A DNA stretch of 64,000 bases from Epithemia pelagica (Eukaryota; Bacillariophyta; Bacillariophyceae; Surirellales; Surirellaceae). Location: contig OX337231.1 in the NCBI GenBank assembly GCA_946965045.2, positions 2,480,001-2,544,000 of the forward strand, in the 5' to 3' direction. Below, piece by piece: positions 10,501-21,340 of the stretch (its first letter is position 1; the number at the start of each line of letters is the position of its first letter). The notes under the pieces were generated by a model. It worked only from the letters and a program-made list of their open reading frames with translations. It was not told the origin of the DNA and searched no databases. The position numbers and the translations under genes are program-made.

Positions 10501-10925
10501 GAAAAAAAGGCACCCAGTGCCTCCTCACTGACATTGCCTGGGGTGAGTTGTTCTGTGCCATTCATTGGCCTATTGTTGTTCTTCTTGTGTTGTTTTGCTG
10601 CTTTGTCGAGCAGTCGTTGGATCTGGCCCTTCTCCTGTGTCTTTGCCTTGCCCTTTGTTGTTTTGTTGAGTGGACAGAGCATGTGGTGGGCTCTGTGTGG
10701 CTTGTTTTGTCCATTGTGGACAGCCCTGCAGACATAACAGTCTATGTGGGGCTCAAACTCCACTACTCCTGTCATGGTTTGGTTGCCCGAGCGTCGCTGC
10801 CCCTGTGGCACTGGCAAGCGACTGTAAATGTTCCCTCGTCGTTGGGATTGGGGGCCCATTGCCGCCCTTGCTGCAGCCTGTTGAGCAGCCCAAGATTGTG
10901 TTGTTTGGTGTGACCTACTAACCAT
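7599..10925 (-). CDS. Putative DNA-transposon protein with zinc-ribbon and DDE-like segments
   Basis: The ATG at 10925 gives 1108 residues; the open frame extends upstream to a TTG at 11081, so an upstream exon or non-ATG start cannot be excluded. A cysteine pattern CPTCGG...CSVCG followed by LAKLPPHMAMAYP (roughly residues 290-350) resembles the DUF6729-type zinc domain of some eukaryotic transposon proteins. Later come VIMYSDTWPHKDDFWE and LIGRLGLFHFLQRITKTLR, which look like the spaced acidic residues and D/FH..R block of an RNase H-fold (DDE) transposase of the KDZ or a related superfamily. The C-terminus is disordered (poly-Ser, Gln-rich) and ends in a small Cys/His motif CCVKHKEYY...SKDC. 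I cannot prove the catalytic triad by eye. It lies between housekeeping genes and no terminal inverted repeats were found. A domesticated transposase is possible. Confidence 0.5.
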   Translation of the reverse strand: MVSRSHQTTQSWAAQQAAARAAMGPQSQRRGNIYSRLPVPQGQRRSGNQTMTGVVEFEPHIDCYVCRAVHNGQNKPHRAHHMLCPLNKTTKGKAKTQEKGQIQRLLDKAAKQHKKNNNRPMNGTEQLTPGNVSEEALGAFFSVRNNTTKQVKTTGKLTLESLATKKKPVERKVGKTCDSHIPTSARMSVENFKTEILHRTNMLVEASSIAPKTMRALASLIQDTCLRSKRSTTALEAFFEGMEFCVPACSGNTCPLYDSFVGQKLYVVDWELFFPNQVLFCPTCGGNLQRTRTNFSKNKSLFPQFGINGPPSYAIVMHYKCSVCGANHQGNESQFLAKLPPHMAMAYPVDPKYAVGNSHLKTDATRLMERLMVTHGNAILCAEYLYESINQCYMDKTMRFYSELLATDQASDQPYPKKDGEWLVSYPPQADTLRQIYEQGAYSDSVWWGVSDVDRHQREIQMVKCRLSFAQDHTWEVVKNYLSSCKAKVLWDVCTETGEIACLVLVQSTKLQEIAHAAEQLSRRIGFSPVIMYSDTWPHKDDFWELILGARLIGRLGLFHFLQRITKTLRQRHCDHGQALRDLKACIYEEHDEDLQKVIHALKTGLLGKEYTEEEICEMRATKVFAQRYNKYIRKRIRSAEVIKGKLDEFKVRYKVTASDGQPAARGRLDPKSGQTLFTPETHDALVNCKEKAQFLADPKPIEEMYCELPPNRNAKHGLTEFRAYRGESKLESFHDNLAHFGNCGMRESLADALNLCGTARYNRTIRHKLALLDMDPTERAQIPAGWESVAPFDNHLQLEFINKMARATGVSGPFANVEQIPEDNGERFLSTYLKQQMERDKTVPKHPLNDRCQCSLCQGNAKRLPHDSSIPPFASSASSSSVVVSASSPTMAEIYLNPYFPQRGRKQPKSTVQIEEISEEIDNSISCCGDVAPEQSVPVAKDANKRKAGNNTTTESNNPSKKQRIEQQTNETETGEMEATPGNATREVVSLPSLSREQAQLHTATQQSNTQQTKQTTNHHAPPAQQCNRPPFFGLPVAMAKYSNLLPPPPLHPALYPCHPFGYPHRPSPRTQIQFCCVKHKEYYDSGKRGRPPHSKDCPKRNFRGFD

Positions 10926-11798
10926 CTTTTCTATTACGTTTTCTACAGGTGTGTCATCGACGAGATGAGATGAGATGGCCAGAAAAGTGGCCAATGTCTC
11001 ATTGTCGTCTTTCCGAGATGAGACTTGGCGGCCGCGACCGACCGGATCGGCACTTGGAATCTCACTTGGTGAGATTTTCAAGCTGCCAATCCGTGTTTGG
11101 GGGGCGATGGGGGGACTGATTTTTGAAATGGTAAGACATGTCGTTATGAGTTTTCCTTTAAGTGTTTTGTGTGGAACGACATGGTCTCACCCAATCATAT
11201 TGCTGCCTGAGCAAACTAACACCCCTCGCATAGTCCACCATGGCACAACGATTATTTGTATTCCTATGAATGTATTGCTTCTAGTAGAGACGACAATTCA
11301 TGGATCTCGGTGCCATACACTCTGCGTACAAATCTATGCTGTAGGTCCATTCGAAATTCGAACCATAAACTACCTTTGAAGAAACGAGCCTGTGCGATAC
11401 TCCTACTCCACAACAGACAGTGTGTCACAATAGATATCTCTTTCTTGTCAGCCAAATCCAATACTCCTACGAGATTCCACCATTTCTCTAGAGAGACGAT
11501 GAGTTTGTGGGTGGAGAGTCATCGTCGACCCATGGCATTCCTGCATCTAGCCTCTTACTCCTCTACTCTAGCTAGAGAGCTCCATCGAATTTGCCGAAAG
11601 TCATAGCCATGCTAGCATTCTCATTACGGTCAACTTTTTGTTGTCATTTTTTTTGCCAATCCATCTCTTCTTCGACAACAAGCGTAGTTGTGAGGACCAC
11701 CTTCCTCTTTGGACGCCATCGTTACATAACACAAACATTGGAAATCCGTATTCAAAGTAAAAAGACGTCCAACCAAGAGAATCCAAAAGAATTTGAGG
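10926..11798. other. Intergenic region upstream of APC1
   Basis: This separates the transposon-like gene (minus) and APC1 (plus), which diverge. The 156 bases next to 10925 stay open in the transposon-gene frame and may be coding or 5' UTR. No other gene or repeat is visible. The last ~200 bases before 11799 are the likely APC1 promoter and leader. Confidence 0.4.
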
Positions 11799-14700
11799 AT
11801 GGATCCAAGCGACAACGTTGCACCACTACAACAACCACAACACCCACAATTGTCGTGTACCCCCATTGCCGTCTCGTCCGCCCTGGCCGTGCCACATCCG
11901 CACAAGAAGGACGCACAAGGCTCTCTTCCTCTGGATGGCAACGACGACGACGACAACAACAACAACAACAATGACAAGGTGTATTTGCCGCGGTTGGTAA
12001 CACCGCATCCCTTTTTGCCCGCACAAGACCAACCACCATCACAAGCCACGGTGGAAACCATGGTCGAACCCGCCGCCAATGGTCGATATCGAGTGGTGAT
12101 TCAAAGTGGACCCGATCATTGTCGGCCAACGGCCACCAAAACGAGCAGACGACAATCATCATCATCATCTCCATTGATTCATGCCAGCTTTTTGCTTCCC
12201 GAACCAACGCAATTTCCCTATTGTCAAAACCCATCCGAACAACAACAACAACAACAAGTGTCCAATCCGTCCTTGTTGGCCTGGACTCATTTTGATTCCA
12301 CGGCTCCACAAAACAACGGACAAGAACGAGACACCAACAGGTCTACCTTTTTGTGTGTCTTGGTTCATCCCACTCTAGTCTCGATTCACAATGTCTATCC
12401 CACCAACAAGGATCGATGGACCGTCCAACAGGAAGGCTGGACGGTACCTTTGCCGTCCGAATGTGCTTCCATTTTTGCCATTCCTCAAACGGGTGGTCTC
12501 TTGATTCAACGATTGGCCGATGCTTCCGAACTAGACGATGTCTTTTTGGATGCCCCTCCCATTCCTACGGCACAACAACGACACCGTCCAACGACTACTA
12601 CCAACCACAACAACAACAACACGTTGACGACACCCCTGGCCAGTGACCCCACCACACCCGCCTTTTCGGTTCGTTCTCCTCCCCAAGCGGCACACCAACT
12701 ACCGAATGAACTCAATCATGTACCAGCCTTGTTTACCTTGACGCATTATCAACAAGATGTGACGCCGCTCGCACACTCGACCCTGTCCTCCTCCACCGAT
12801 CAACCACAACAGCAGCAACACCATGCATCGTGGGGATTTTGGAACGATCCCTTGGAACAAGTCCTCTGGGTGGGCCATGCCTATGCCTATCATGACAAAG
12901 ATGCACCAGACCATGGCAAGAGAAGCACTATTTTGGTTGTGACACATCATGCTCGATTGCAACGACATGCCATTTGGTCCTTGGAACAAGCCCCTCCCCC
13001 ACCTAAACCTCCCACCTTGGCTCGGTATTATGCCACCCAACACAATTATCATCCGAACGAGGACATGAACAAGAACGACACTACAAGAATGGACAATGTG
13101 GTCGATCCAGCCTTGTTGTGGGAGAGTACTGCCCCTGGACGAGAAGCCGAAGAGGACATGATGAGGATGATTAATACGTCGTCGTCCTGGGAGGATCCTC
13201 CATCGTCGTCTTGGTCAACGGCACGTCCACCCCGAACGTCCTTGGCAAGTCGTTCCGAGCCATTGGCAACAATGGGGGAACGAGGAACGCAGCAACCGCC
13301 ACAACATCCAGGGTCTTCCTCGACCAATCGATATTTTCATCATCATCATCAAGAAGCCTTGGCCGACGCGTTGGGAGTCCATGCCCGCAAACCCACTCGA
13401 CATGGCGCCGCCGCCGTCACCAACACAGCAAGTCGAGGACCGCATGCTTCCTTTGTCTCTCCAACGGCTGATCCCAATTCGACAAATCATCCATTGCTCT
13501 TGTCCAATGGGACTCATGCTTCATCGTCAACTTCCTCGTTTTTGACTTCACGCATCCCCACTCCCCGCGATGGACTGGCGGGCAGCAGTAGTCACAACAG
13601 TAGGATGAATCATCATTTCTTTTCCACCATTCATCCCCACTATGTGACCCGGAGCCTGTATCAAGAACACAACAAATCCAGTCCCATTGCCACACCCAAT
13701 GTATTTTTGGTTACCGATCTCGAGGCAACTGGATTGTGTCTCCTCGTGTGGATGATTCCTGACGAAGAAGAAGGATTGTCAGGCTCGCCTGTTCCCCAAA
13801 CGCTCCACTTGTTTCGAACCTCGTGGCACTTCTCGTCAGTGTCGAATTCTCATCACCAACATGCCATGACGCGGCGGATCGAACCCATGAATGTGTCCCT
13901 CTCGTGTTTGGACGCCCAGCCCATTCAAACCACATCCTTGTTGCTACCCCAACGATGCGGTGCGGCGGTTCCCACACGGCGGACTCGATTGGCCACGGAA
14001 CTCCTCCTTGTCCAATCCAATAGCACTCTTGTGTTGCATCGAGCGCACTTGCCCTTGACACGTCTTCAAGTCAAGAGTCTCCCTCCCTCGTCCTCCGAAT
14101 GTCGTATTGTGCAATTGACGGATCCGGTCCATCATCGAGTCGGACTCGCTCTGATGGATTCAAGCCAAACGTTGCAGCAGCAGCAATATCGTGTATCGGT
14201 GGAATTGGTCTTGCCGTGTGGCATGGCGGAACAAGCTCTGTGTGCCATTCAATCGAGTTTGGAACGCCAACAAGGAGCATTGGCGGCCTTGTTGTTTCGG
14301 ACCGATTGTGTCCGACTTTATCAAGAACTTGCACAACAGGCTCCCACTCTCACGAATTTGCCCTTCAAGGCCTTGAGTGCCGTGGTCATGACCATTGTTG
14401 CATGGGACCTAGATACTGTTTCTTCTTCGCCATCGCCATCATTGGGTCGAACTGAGTCTGCAAAAGCAGCGTCTCATTCGGCATGGGACGCCCTACAATC
14501 TAGTGAATATGGTCTTGGTCATGACATTTTTCCATTGGACGACTCAAGTCTGGACACAATGGCGGGCGACAAGATGAACCATGCCTGGGCCGAAAATGTC
14601 TATGTGGAGTGTGGCGCGTCGTTTTGGAGTCATTTGAAACAAAATCGCACACAACAACAGAGCGTTACCAAGTTTTTGTTTGATCCATTGCATCTCGTCT

Positions 14701-17700
14701 TGGAAGACTCCAAGCTTTCCAATCGCGGTGGTCCCCCTCCCGAGTTTGTTGAATTGTTGGTTCGGATCTGTACCAAATCATGCAATGAAATTCCAACAGC
14801 CTTTCTCCAGCACTATCAGTATTCGGCGTCCCATATCGTACTCAAGTATGTGAAACATCTTAAGGAGAATGAGTCCATGTCCTTGGATTCTGAGGGAAAG
14901 CCGTCTTCTTTTACATCCTTTGAAGAACCACCCAATATCTTGGAATGGATTGAAGACGTGATTTCAAGTGGCCCATCCTCCACAAGCTACTTTGAAACTC
15001 TATCTCCGAATGACATCAACCCTGCATGTTCGAACATTCGATTTATTAAATTGACATTTTCCTTGCTCAGTGGGGAAAAGGATGTTGAGCTTGTTGAAAC
15101 TCTGATTCGTGAGGGCTTTCGTGACCAACAATCGATCTGTGAATCCTTTGTTCCTGGAATTGCGTTCCCCCTTCTTTCGTTTCTGAACAAATTGACAAAC
15201 GACGCGTCAACAGAGAGAGTTCCATTATCACCAGAGGGGTTCGCACTAATTGGGAGAAATGATTTGAGTTTCAACATGGCTACCTTTGTGGACAACGTGA
15301 CTTCACTGGACTTCTCTTCTCCTAGCAGTGATGCGATCGGAGAACGACCAGAAGGTGAAGAGCCATATGGCAGTCATACTTTCAGTGACGAAGAAAAGGA
15401 TGGGCTAGTTCCTCTTGAATTACGATCGTCTATGTTATTCCCAGACAACCGTATCCGTGAAGCTGCCAGATTGGTTCGGTCGTCGCGTCCAATGTTTCTT
15501 CGAGTACCTCGAGTCGTCGAGATTACCGATCATGAATACGAGCAGCTCAAACAAAGGAAGCTTGCCCTTCTTGTCCGAAGGGCACTGGCACTACCAATTG
15601 GACGGGGAATGATGACAATTGGGGGCCTGAGACCTCTTGCCGCAGAATCGCTTCCATTACCGGAACTCAGCTTAAAAGGACGAGTTCCACCAACCAACGG
15701 GACGCTCTCTCTTGACCAGAGCGAATGTCCAACAGAGCTGAAAGTTTGGCCCGATTTCCACAATGGGGTGGCAGCTGGTCTACGACTTCCACTTCGCGAC
15801 GATAGTGGGCCTGAAAATGGGGATTCACAAATTACGCGAACTTGGATTCTATACAACAAACCGCCTCGCATTGAAATACCGACACAACCTGAGGATGGAA
15901 CGAACAACAACAACAATGCAGCCGCCGTCTCGCAAACTCACGCACACGGTGGTTTTCTCCTTGCACTTGGTCTTCGGGGACACCTAACTGCTTTGGAAAT
16001 GACGGACATCTACGAGTACTTGACGCAAGGAACAGCAACTGTGACGGTTGGTGTCCTGCTTGGTATGGCAGCAAATAAAAGAGGTTCCTGTGACATGTCA
16101 GTATCCAAAATGCTGTGTCTTCATATACCGTCTCTGATACCACAGTACTTTAGTGCCATTGATGTGGCAAGTGCAGTCCAATCGGCCGCCGTTGCTGGAG
16201 TTGGTCTGCTGTACCAAAACTCTTCACATCGCATGATGACTGAATTCCTGCTCAACGAGATTGGAAAGCGACCTGAAAGTGACACAAGCGCCCTTGACAG
16301 GGAGTCCTATACGCTTTCTTGTGGAATTGCTCTCGGAATGGTCAATTTATGTATTGGAGGGAAAGATGGACAAGCTGATCGCGCTGCCGGAATATCTGAT
16401 CTTCGTGTGGAGGAGAGACTTCGTCGATTTATAAATGGTGGGCAGTCGAGTGATGAAGAATCTCGGCGAATCCGGGAATCGAACGATCGATTCAGCATTC
16501 CTTCCTATACATACGGGGTTGAAACCGAGAAGTGCTCCATCATCTTTGAGGCCAATATGATCAACACAGACATCACGGCACCCGCGGCCACCCTTGCCAT
16601 GGGTCTCATGTACATGAAAAGCGGAAATCACACTGTGGCCGCTGCTGTTTCGATCCCTCAAACACACTTTCTTCTCGAATTTGTACGTCCTGACTTTCTT
16701 GGGTTACGCGTGATTGCCAGGTAAGTCTGAAATGCCGTGAACCACTCTGTATTGAACTTCATCTGCCGAAAACTAATCATCTTTGCAACGTGGTAATCCT
16801 ATGCCACATGCCACAGGTCACTTATTCTTTGGGATGAGGTAGAACCGTCCATGTCCTGGATTGAAAAGCAGGTACCAAAGGTTGTGCAGTCCGCATATCA
16901 CTCCATGCGTTCTGTCGCCCAAAAAGCAATGGAGGGTCGCACGCCTGTCAAAAGCCAACGCTCTGGGGACTATGATCGACGCGCCATACGACAAATATAT
17001 GTCAACATTATTGCGGGTGCTTGCTTCAGCATGGGTCTACGATATGCTGGTACGGGGGATGAACGGGCGAAACAAGCCCTTTTCGAGTGCGTTCTTCAAA
17101 TTCACAAGCTTCGTGAAGGGAACGACCCGATTTCTGTTGTTTCCAAACCGGAATTTCCCATCCTGGAAACCTCTCTGGGTCTATGTGCGATTTCGTTGGC
17201 AATGGTCATGGCTGGGACAGGCGATCTGGATGCCCTCCGCCTTTTCAAATCCCTTCGATGGCGACATGATAAGGATATTGTATACGGAACGCATATGATT
17301 TTTGGAGCAGCAACGGGGCTTTTATTTTTGGGCGGAGGAACCATGACGCTTGGGAGAGAACCGGAAGATATTGCAGCCCTGGTGGCTGCCTTTTTCCCTC
17401 GATTTCCCACAGAGAGTATGGACAACCAATATCACCTGCAAGCTCTCCGGCACTTGTATGCTCTTGCTGCGAGAAAGTCCGATATATGGGCCATTGACAT
17501 TGACTCTGGAGAGAAGGTTTATGTACCGGTCACGACCTTGGCAAGTCCAGAAGCCTCTCCATCGTTGCCAATGCAGGTCCCCTGTCTTCTTCGGAATAGT
17601 GAATTCCCGACTCGATTTTTGAAAGTCACATCCGAAGATTTCTACCCGATGTTACTCCGGCTAAAAGATTCGGGCTCAAGCATTTTTAGTGTCAAACGAA

Positions 17701-18161
17701 GACGAGCCCCGATGCCCCAGATTGGTGATCTGAACAGTACCACGAAGAAGACGGGGACAGTTGACAGGGATTTGCTTTCCCAAGTGAAGTATTTGTCTCT
17801 GAGTCCCATGGATGGGCCTGTTCTGCGAAAGTTACTGACAGGCTCGCACACCAAGGAACAAAATCCGACCATTCTGTTGTTCCTTTCATTGATGAGCGGT
17901 GTCCGCAGCTTGGGCAACGATACATCGGCATCTTCGTTGTCTGCGTACGTGAAACTCCTCTGGGACCTTCGACTGCTGCGTTCCTTTCATCTGAGGCATG
18001 TCGTACCGGACGATAAAGCTTCGGAGGAGCACCAAACATTGCGACTCGAAGCCGAGCTGGTGGCCTATTTGCTGGAAAAGGCATACCAGCAGCTTGCGTT
18101 GCTTCGCCCTAGATCGACGGACGCGAGAAAACAAGTCCTTTCTTCAATTCTCCAAAGCTAG
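11799..18161 (+). CDS. APC1: Anaphase-promoting complex subunit 1 (APC1), two exons
   Basis: APC1 is the largest scaffold subunit of the APC/C ubiquitin ligase, which marks cyclins and securin for degradation in mitosis. Exons 11799-16720 and 16817-18161 give 2088 residues, close to the ~1900-2000 of other eukaryotes. The frame opens with TTG at 11793, but the first ATG (MDPSDNVAPL) is at 11799. The N-terminal ~900 residues are low-complexity-rich (Gln, Asn, Ser, His runs) and should correspond to the beta-propeller and middle domain. The proteasome/cyclosome (PC) repeat region is clear: HGGFLLALGLRGHL, TVTVGVLLGMAANKRG, SAAVAGVGLLYQ, SYTLSCGIALGMVNL, AATLAMGLMYMKSGN. It continues across the splice as DFLGLRVIAR/SLILWDEVEPSMSWIEKQVP, then NIIAGACFSMGLRYAGTG and GTHMIFGAATGLLFLGGG. 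Identity rests mainly on the PC repeats; the N-terminal third is divergent. Confidence 0.93.
16721..16816 (+). other. Spliceosomal intron in APC1 (96 bp)
   Basis: The donor is CCAG/GTAAGTCTGA at 16721 and the acceptor is ATGCCACAG/GTCA ending at 16816. Removal joins AG of exon 1 to G of exon 2 (Arg) and yields the conserved APC1 string IARSLILWDE. Confidence 0.92.
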
Positions 18162-18595
18162 TTCGCATCTCATCGCTGACCTATTTGAGGAGTAAAAGAG
18201 TTCCTAGAAGTAGACATTAGAGAAAAAAGTTGAATGACGAGCAACTGTGCTGCTCCATCCAGGAGGATTGCATAGATATAGACCGCATAGGCATTAGGCA
18301 TAGACTTGTTTCGATCTTGGTCTTGTAGACCAAGACACAACAAGACACAACAGAAGAAAAATCTGACGTGGGACGGCCGGTGGGTCAAAGGCACCCGGAG
18401 ATTTAGAACCAAAAATTTGCAACGATGACGGAGTTTGGGGAAATCGACCCTTTTATACACAATCAGGGTTATAGGCAATAGATTAGGGACGCAACAAGAA
18501 ATTAGGGCGGCTAAGAGGACACTTCTACGGGTAGATAGGTTTTGCAACGGGGAGGACTCCGTCCGCCATGAACATGTACCTTAACACTAATGAAA
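18162..18595. other. APC1 3' flank, no gene seen
   Basis: This is 434 bp between the APC1 stop and the first inverted-repeat element. It has no credible frame. There is a short local repeat around 18318-18350 (GACCAAGACACAACAAGACACAACAG). Confidence 0.35.
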
Positions 18596-19953
18596 CCCTC
18601 GGTATCAGTGTCCACTGCTTAGCTGTTTTTTGTCTGTGCCATCATTTTAGGTTCCCAGGTGGACACAGACATCATTTTTTGCTTTTGAGACAAATAGAAA
18701 TGATCAAATGGCAAATTGGCACGCATACCCAGCTGGAGTTTTCACAGTTTGAAACAGACGCATGCCCAGCAAGCGGCCGTGCGTGGATAACTGCTGGTTG
18801 CTCCATAATTCATAATGACAAGCACACAATTCTTTTCTCTTGTTGCCGAAGCACATCGTACGAATGGCATTCCAGGTGAGTGTGATCCGTTGCCAATTGC
18901 CATGACAATTACATAGCTCATGCTCACTGATCACTGACACTTGTCACTTTTGTTTGCTCTGCTCATGGGAAGAGAGGCGATCATCTGTTGTGTCTCTGGG
19001 TAGCTCATTACGTGCCATTCTACATGTCGAAATGACGGATTTTTGATAACTTTCATTCGATTCATAAACAGACTGCAGACATTGTTTTCTTTATATACTA
19101 GGAGTAGAAATAGAACTCAAGTGCTATTCATTCGTAGAGTTCAGTGCATTCTGAATTCGTTGCAGATCTCTTTTCTGTTTTGAGCATGGCAATGACTCTC
19201 AGTTTCACCATGAACACAAGCAGCTCTCACACGCTACAGCTACAACTTTTGACTCTATGAACTGATAGACATGGAAAGTAGGGTGTGGCAAGAGCAAGAG
19301 GGCTTCCCATCTATTTGAAGCAAAAACAACAAAGTGTTCGGTCATTGAGAAATGAGATGATGCTACGACCTATGACGATAGTGAATCATCTATCCTACAG
19401 AAGACATGAAAGCAACCAACCAACAATCAAACAACAAAACAATTACTCCTACATCAACAAATGAGACGGGTAAGATACTCCAGTTGACATCAAGCGGCTT
19501 GTTCCTAGTCTACTCGTTCAACAAGAGACAAGCCAAAGGATCATGCATGAACAAGAGGAAAGATTGCAGCAGTGATGAGTGAGAAGAAAGAAAAAGAAAC
19601 AAGAAGATTAGAAATAAGCCACAGTAGTGAGAAGTGAGAAGCAGTTCAGGTTCAGCCCAGCATGTTGCATCCATTGTTCTCACCTCACGTCATGGTCAAG
19701 CATTTGGCTCGGTTTTTGGTGTTTTGTGACAGACGAGGACGGGAGGGTTGCCCAAAAAATTTGAATCGTGGTGACCAGAGGACAACCACCAACCGTCAAC
19801 TGTCACATGCACGCTGGCCTTGCTCCAACCCTGAGGAATTTTATTGGGTAGACAGACAGACGAAAAAGATAAAATGCTGGCTGTGTCCACTTGGGAACCT
19901 GTGAAGGTGGCACAGACAAAAAACAGCTAAGCAGTGGACACTGATACCGAGGG
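18596..19953. mobile_element. Inverted-repeat element A, copy 1 (non-autonomous, ~1.36 kb)
   Basis: The left end CCCTCGGTATCAGTGTCCAC (18596) is mirrored at the right end by GTGGACACTGATACCGAGGG (ending 19953). The match continues inward for about 95 bp with few mismatches (TTAGCTGTTTTTTGTCTGTGCCA, GGTTCCCA.GTGGACACAG). No coding frame is present, so this is a non-autonomous terminal-inverted-repeat element. A second copy of the same family lies at 21,490-26,868, with clear similarity along most of the length. No certain target duplication is seen around this copy. Confidence 0.75.
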
Positions 19954-20071
19954 TATTTTTTGACGACAAGGGAACGAGAACGCGAACCAGTCGTCTGTGT
20001 GTGGTATTTCGTTTCCTCATTTCTGAAATGTGACGCAGGGCCATTGTAGTACTATGGGATTTAACACGGTG

Positions 20072-21340
20072 TCAACCCGATCTAATCGGGTTCAACCCGA
20101 TCTAATCGGATTCAACCCGATCTAACCCTCCGACTAGGTGTCCGCTTCTTAGCCCCCCAGCCGCTCTCCGCGACCAACCATTTTAATTTTGGTTTTTTTG
20201 CGTTTTTGAAGAAAATTTCGGGTCAAAATGAAAATGATCACGCCGGCCTTCTGGATCACCGTTTTGAAATTTTGTGAGCAGGCGTGCGCACTTTGACCGT
20301 TGGTCTTCCCCATTCTTGATTGTCGTCCCAAGTTGCGACCCACATTATTTTCACTACGCACCTTTTGACATGGATAATGGACATGCACCATCACAATGCA
20401 TTCTCCATCATCTGCACACCATGGACATTTGACATATAGACCATAGATAGTGTTTTGCCCTACCCCATCCTTTCTTTGTTTTTTCTAGGAGAAGTGTGGT
20501 TGTTTCTAGTGTTTGTGTCCGTTTAAAAGTGGACCCTCCTCCACAACACCGTGCCGTTGCCGTAGGCTTGTCTCTTTGCAACCACAAACAGTCCTATTTT
20601 AGAATACGTCTCTTTCTAGTTGCTTTACGGAGCATATAGAGTGTAGAGTCCCCTGCACTGCTGGGAAAGACAAGTCATGCTCATGGCAACAAAAAAAGAA
20701 CAACAGGAGCAGGTCAACATCACAATCCACTAAAGACCCAAACTGAGTGACAGCAAAGGAAAAATGGATGGCTTCCTCCACTTATCCTACCTACTCCTAA
20801 TTGAGGTCTATAGCTCTATTTTGTCCTATAAGAATCCTACAAATGATGCCAGCAGCCCCACATGGCATCGACCAAAATGGATGTTACATGGCACAAACAA
20901 ATGACACACTATGGCAACTGGCAACGTAGTGAGAGCCTACAACTAAACATTGTCCATTCCAATGCAAGTATTAGCCATTCCAGAACTTACCATGATGGAT
21001 GTGCAGTGACAAAGATGAGATGAGATGGTCAGGGACGAAGCATGCCGTTTTTGGTGTTGGTTTGGTCATTGCCTCGTTTTGTTGCCTGCATCGATTTTGT
21101 GACCCGTGAACTCACTGAGAACACTATTTTGAGTCTTGTTGAGCAGAACGCCTGCCATCTTCCAACTGTCACATCACGCCAGCCTTTCCACCGATGGATG
21201 TGAAATTTCCATTCATTTTTTTGTCTGTGAGATTGGGTTTGTCTTGCCCGAACAGACGAGCTAAGAAGCGGACATCTAGTCGGAGGGTTTAACCCGATCT
21301 AATCGGGTTCTCGGGTTGGGCTCAACCCGATTAGATTGGG
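20072..21340. mobile_element. Inverted-repeat element B with AACCCGATCTAATCGGGTT end motifs
   Basis: The left end has three copies of a near-palindromic unit (AACCCGATCTAATCGGGTT) followed by CCCTCCGACTAGGTGTCCGC and TTCTTAGC (about 20,126-20,152). The right end has the complement, GCTAAGAAGCGGACATCTAG then TCGGAGGG and more palindromic units (about 21,260-21,340). Between them no coding frame is convincing. The outer limits are approximate because the ends are themselves repetitive. It sits between the two copies of element A. Confidence 0.6.

Noticed and set aside
7363-10921. Many plus-strand frames of 70-175 residues
   Set aside because: Shadows of the large minus-strand transposase-like gene.
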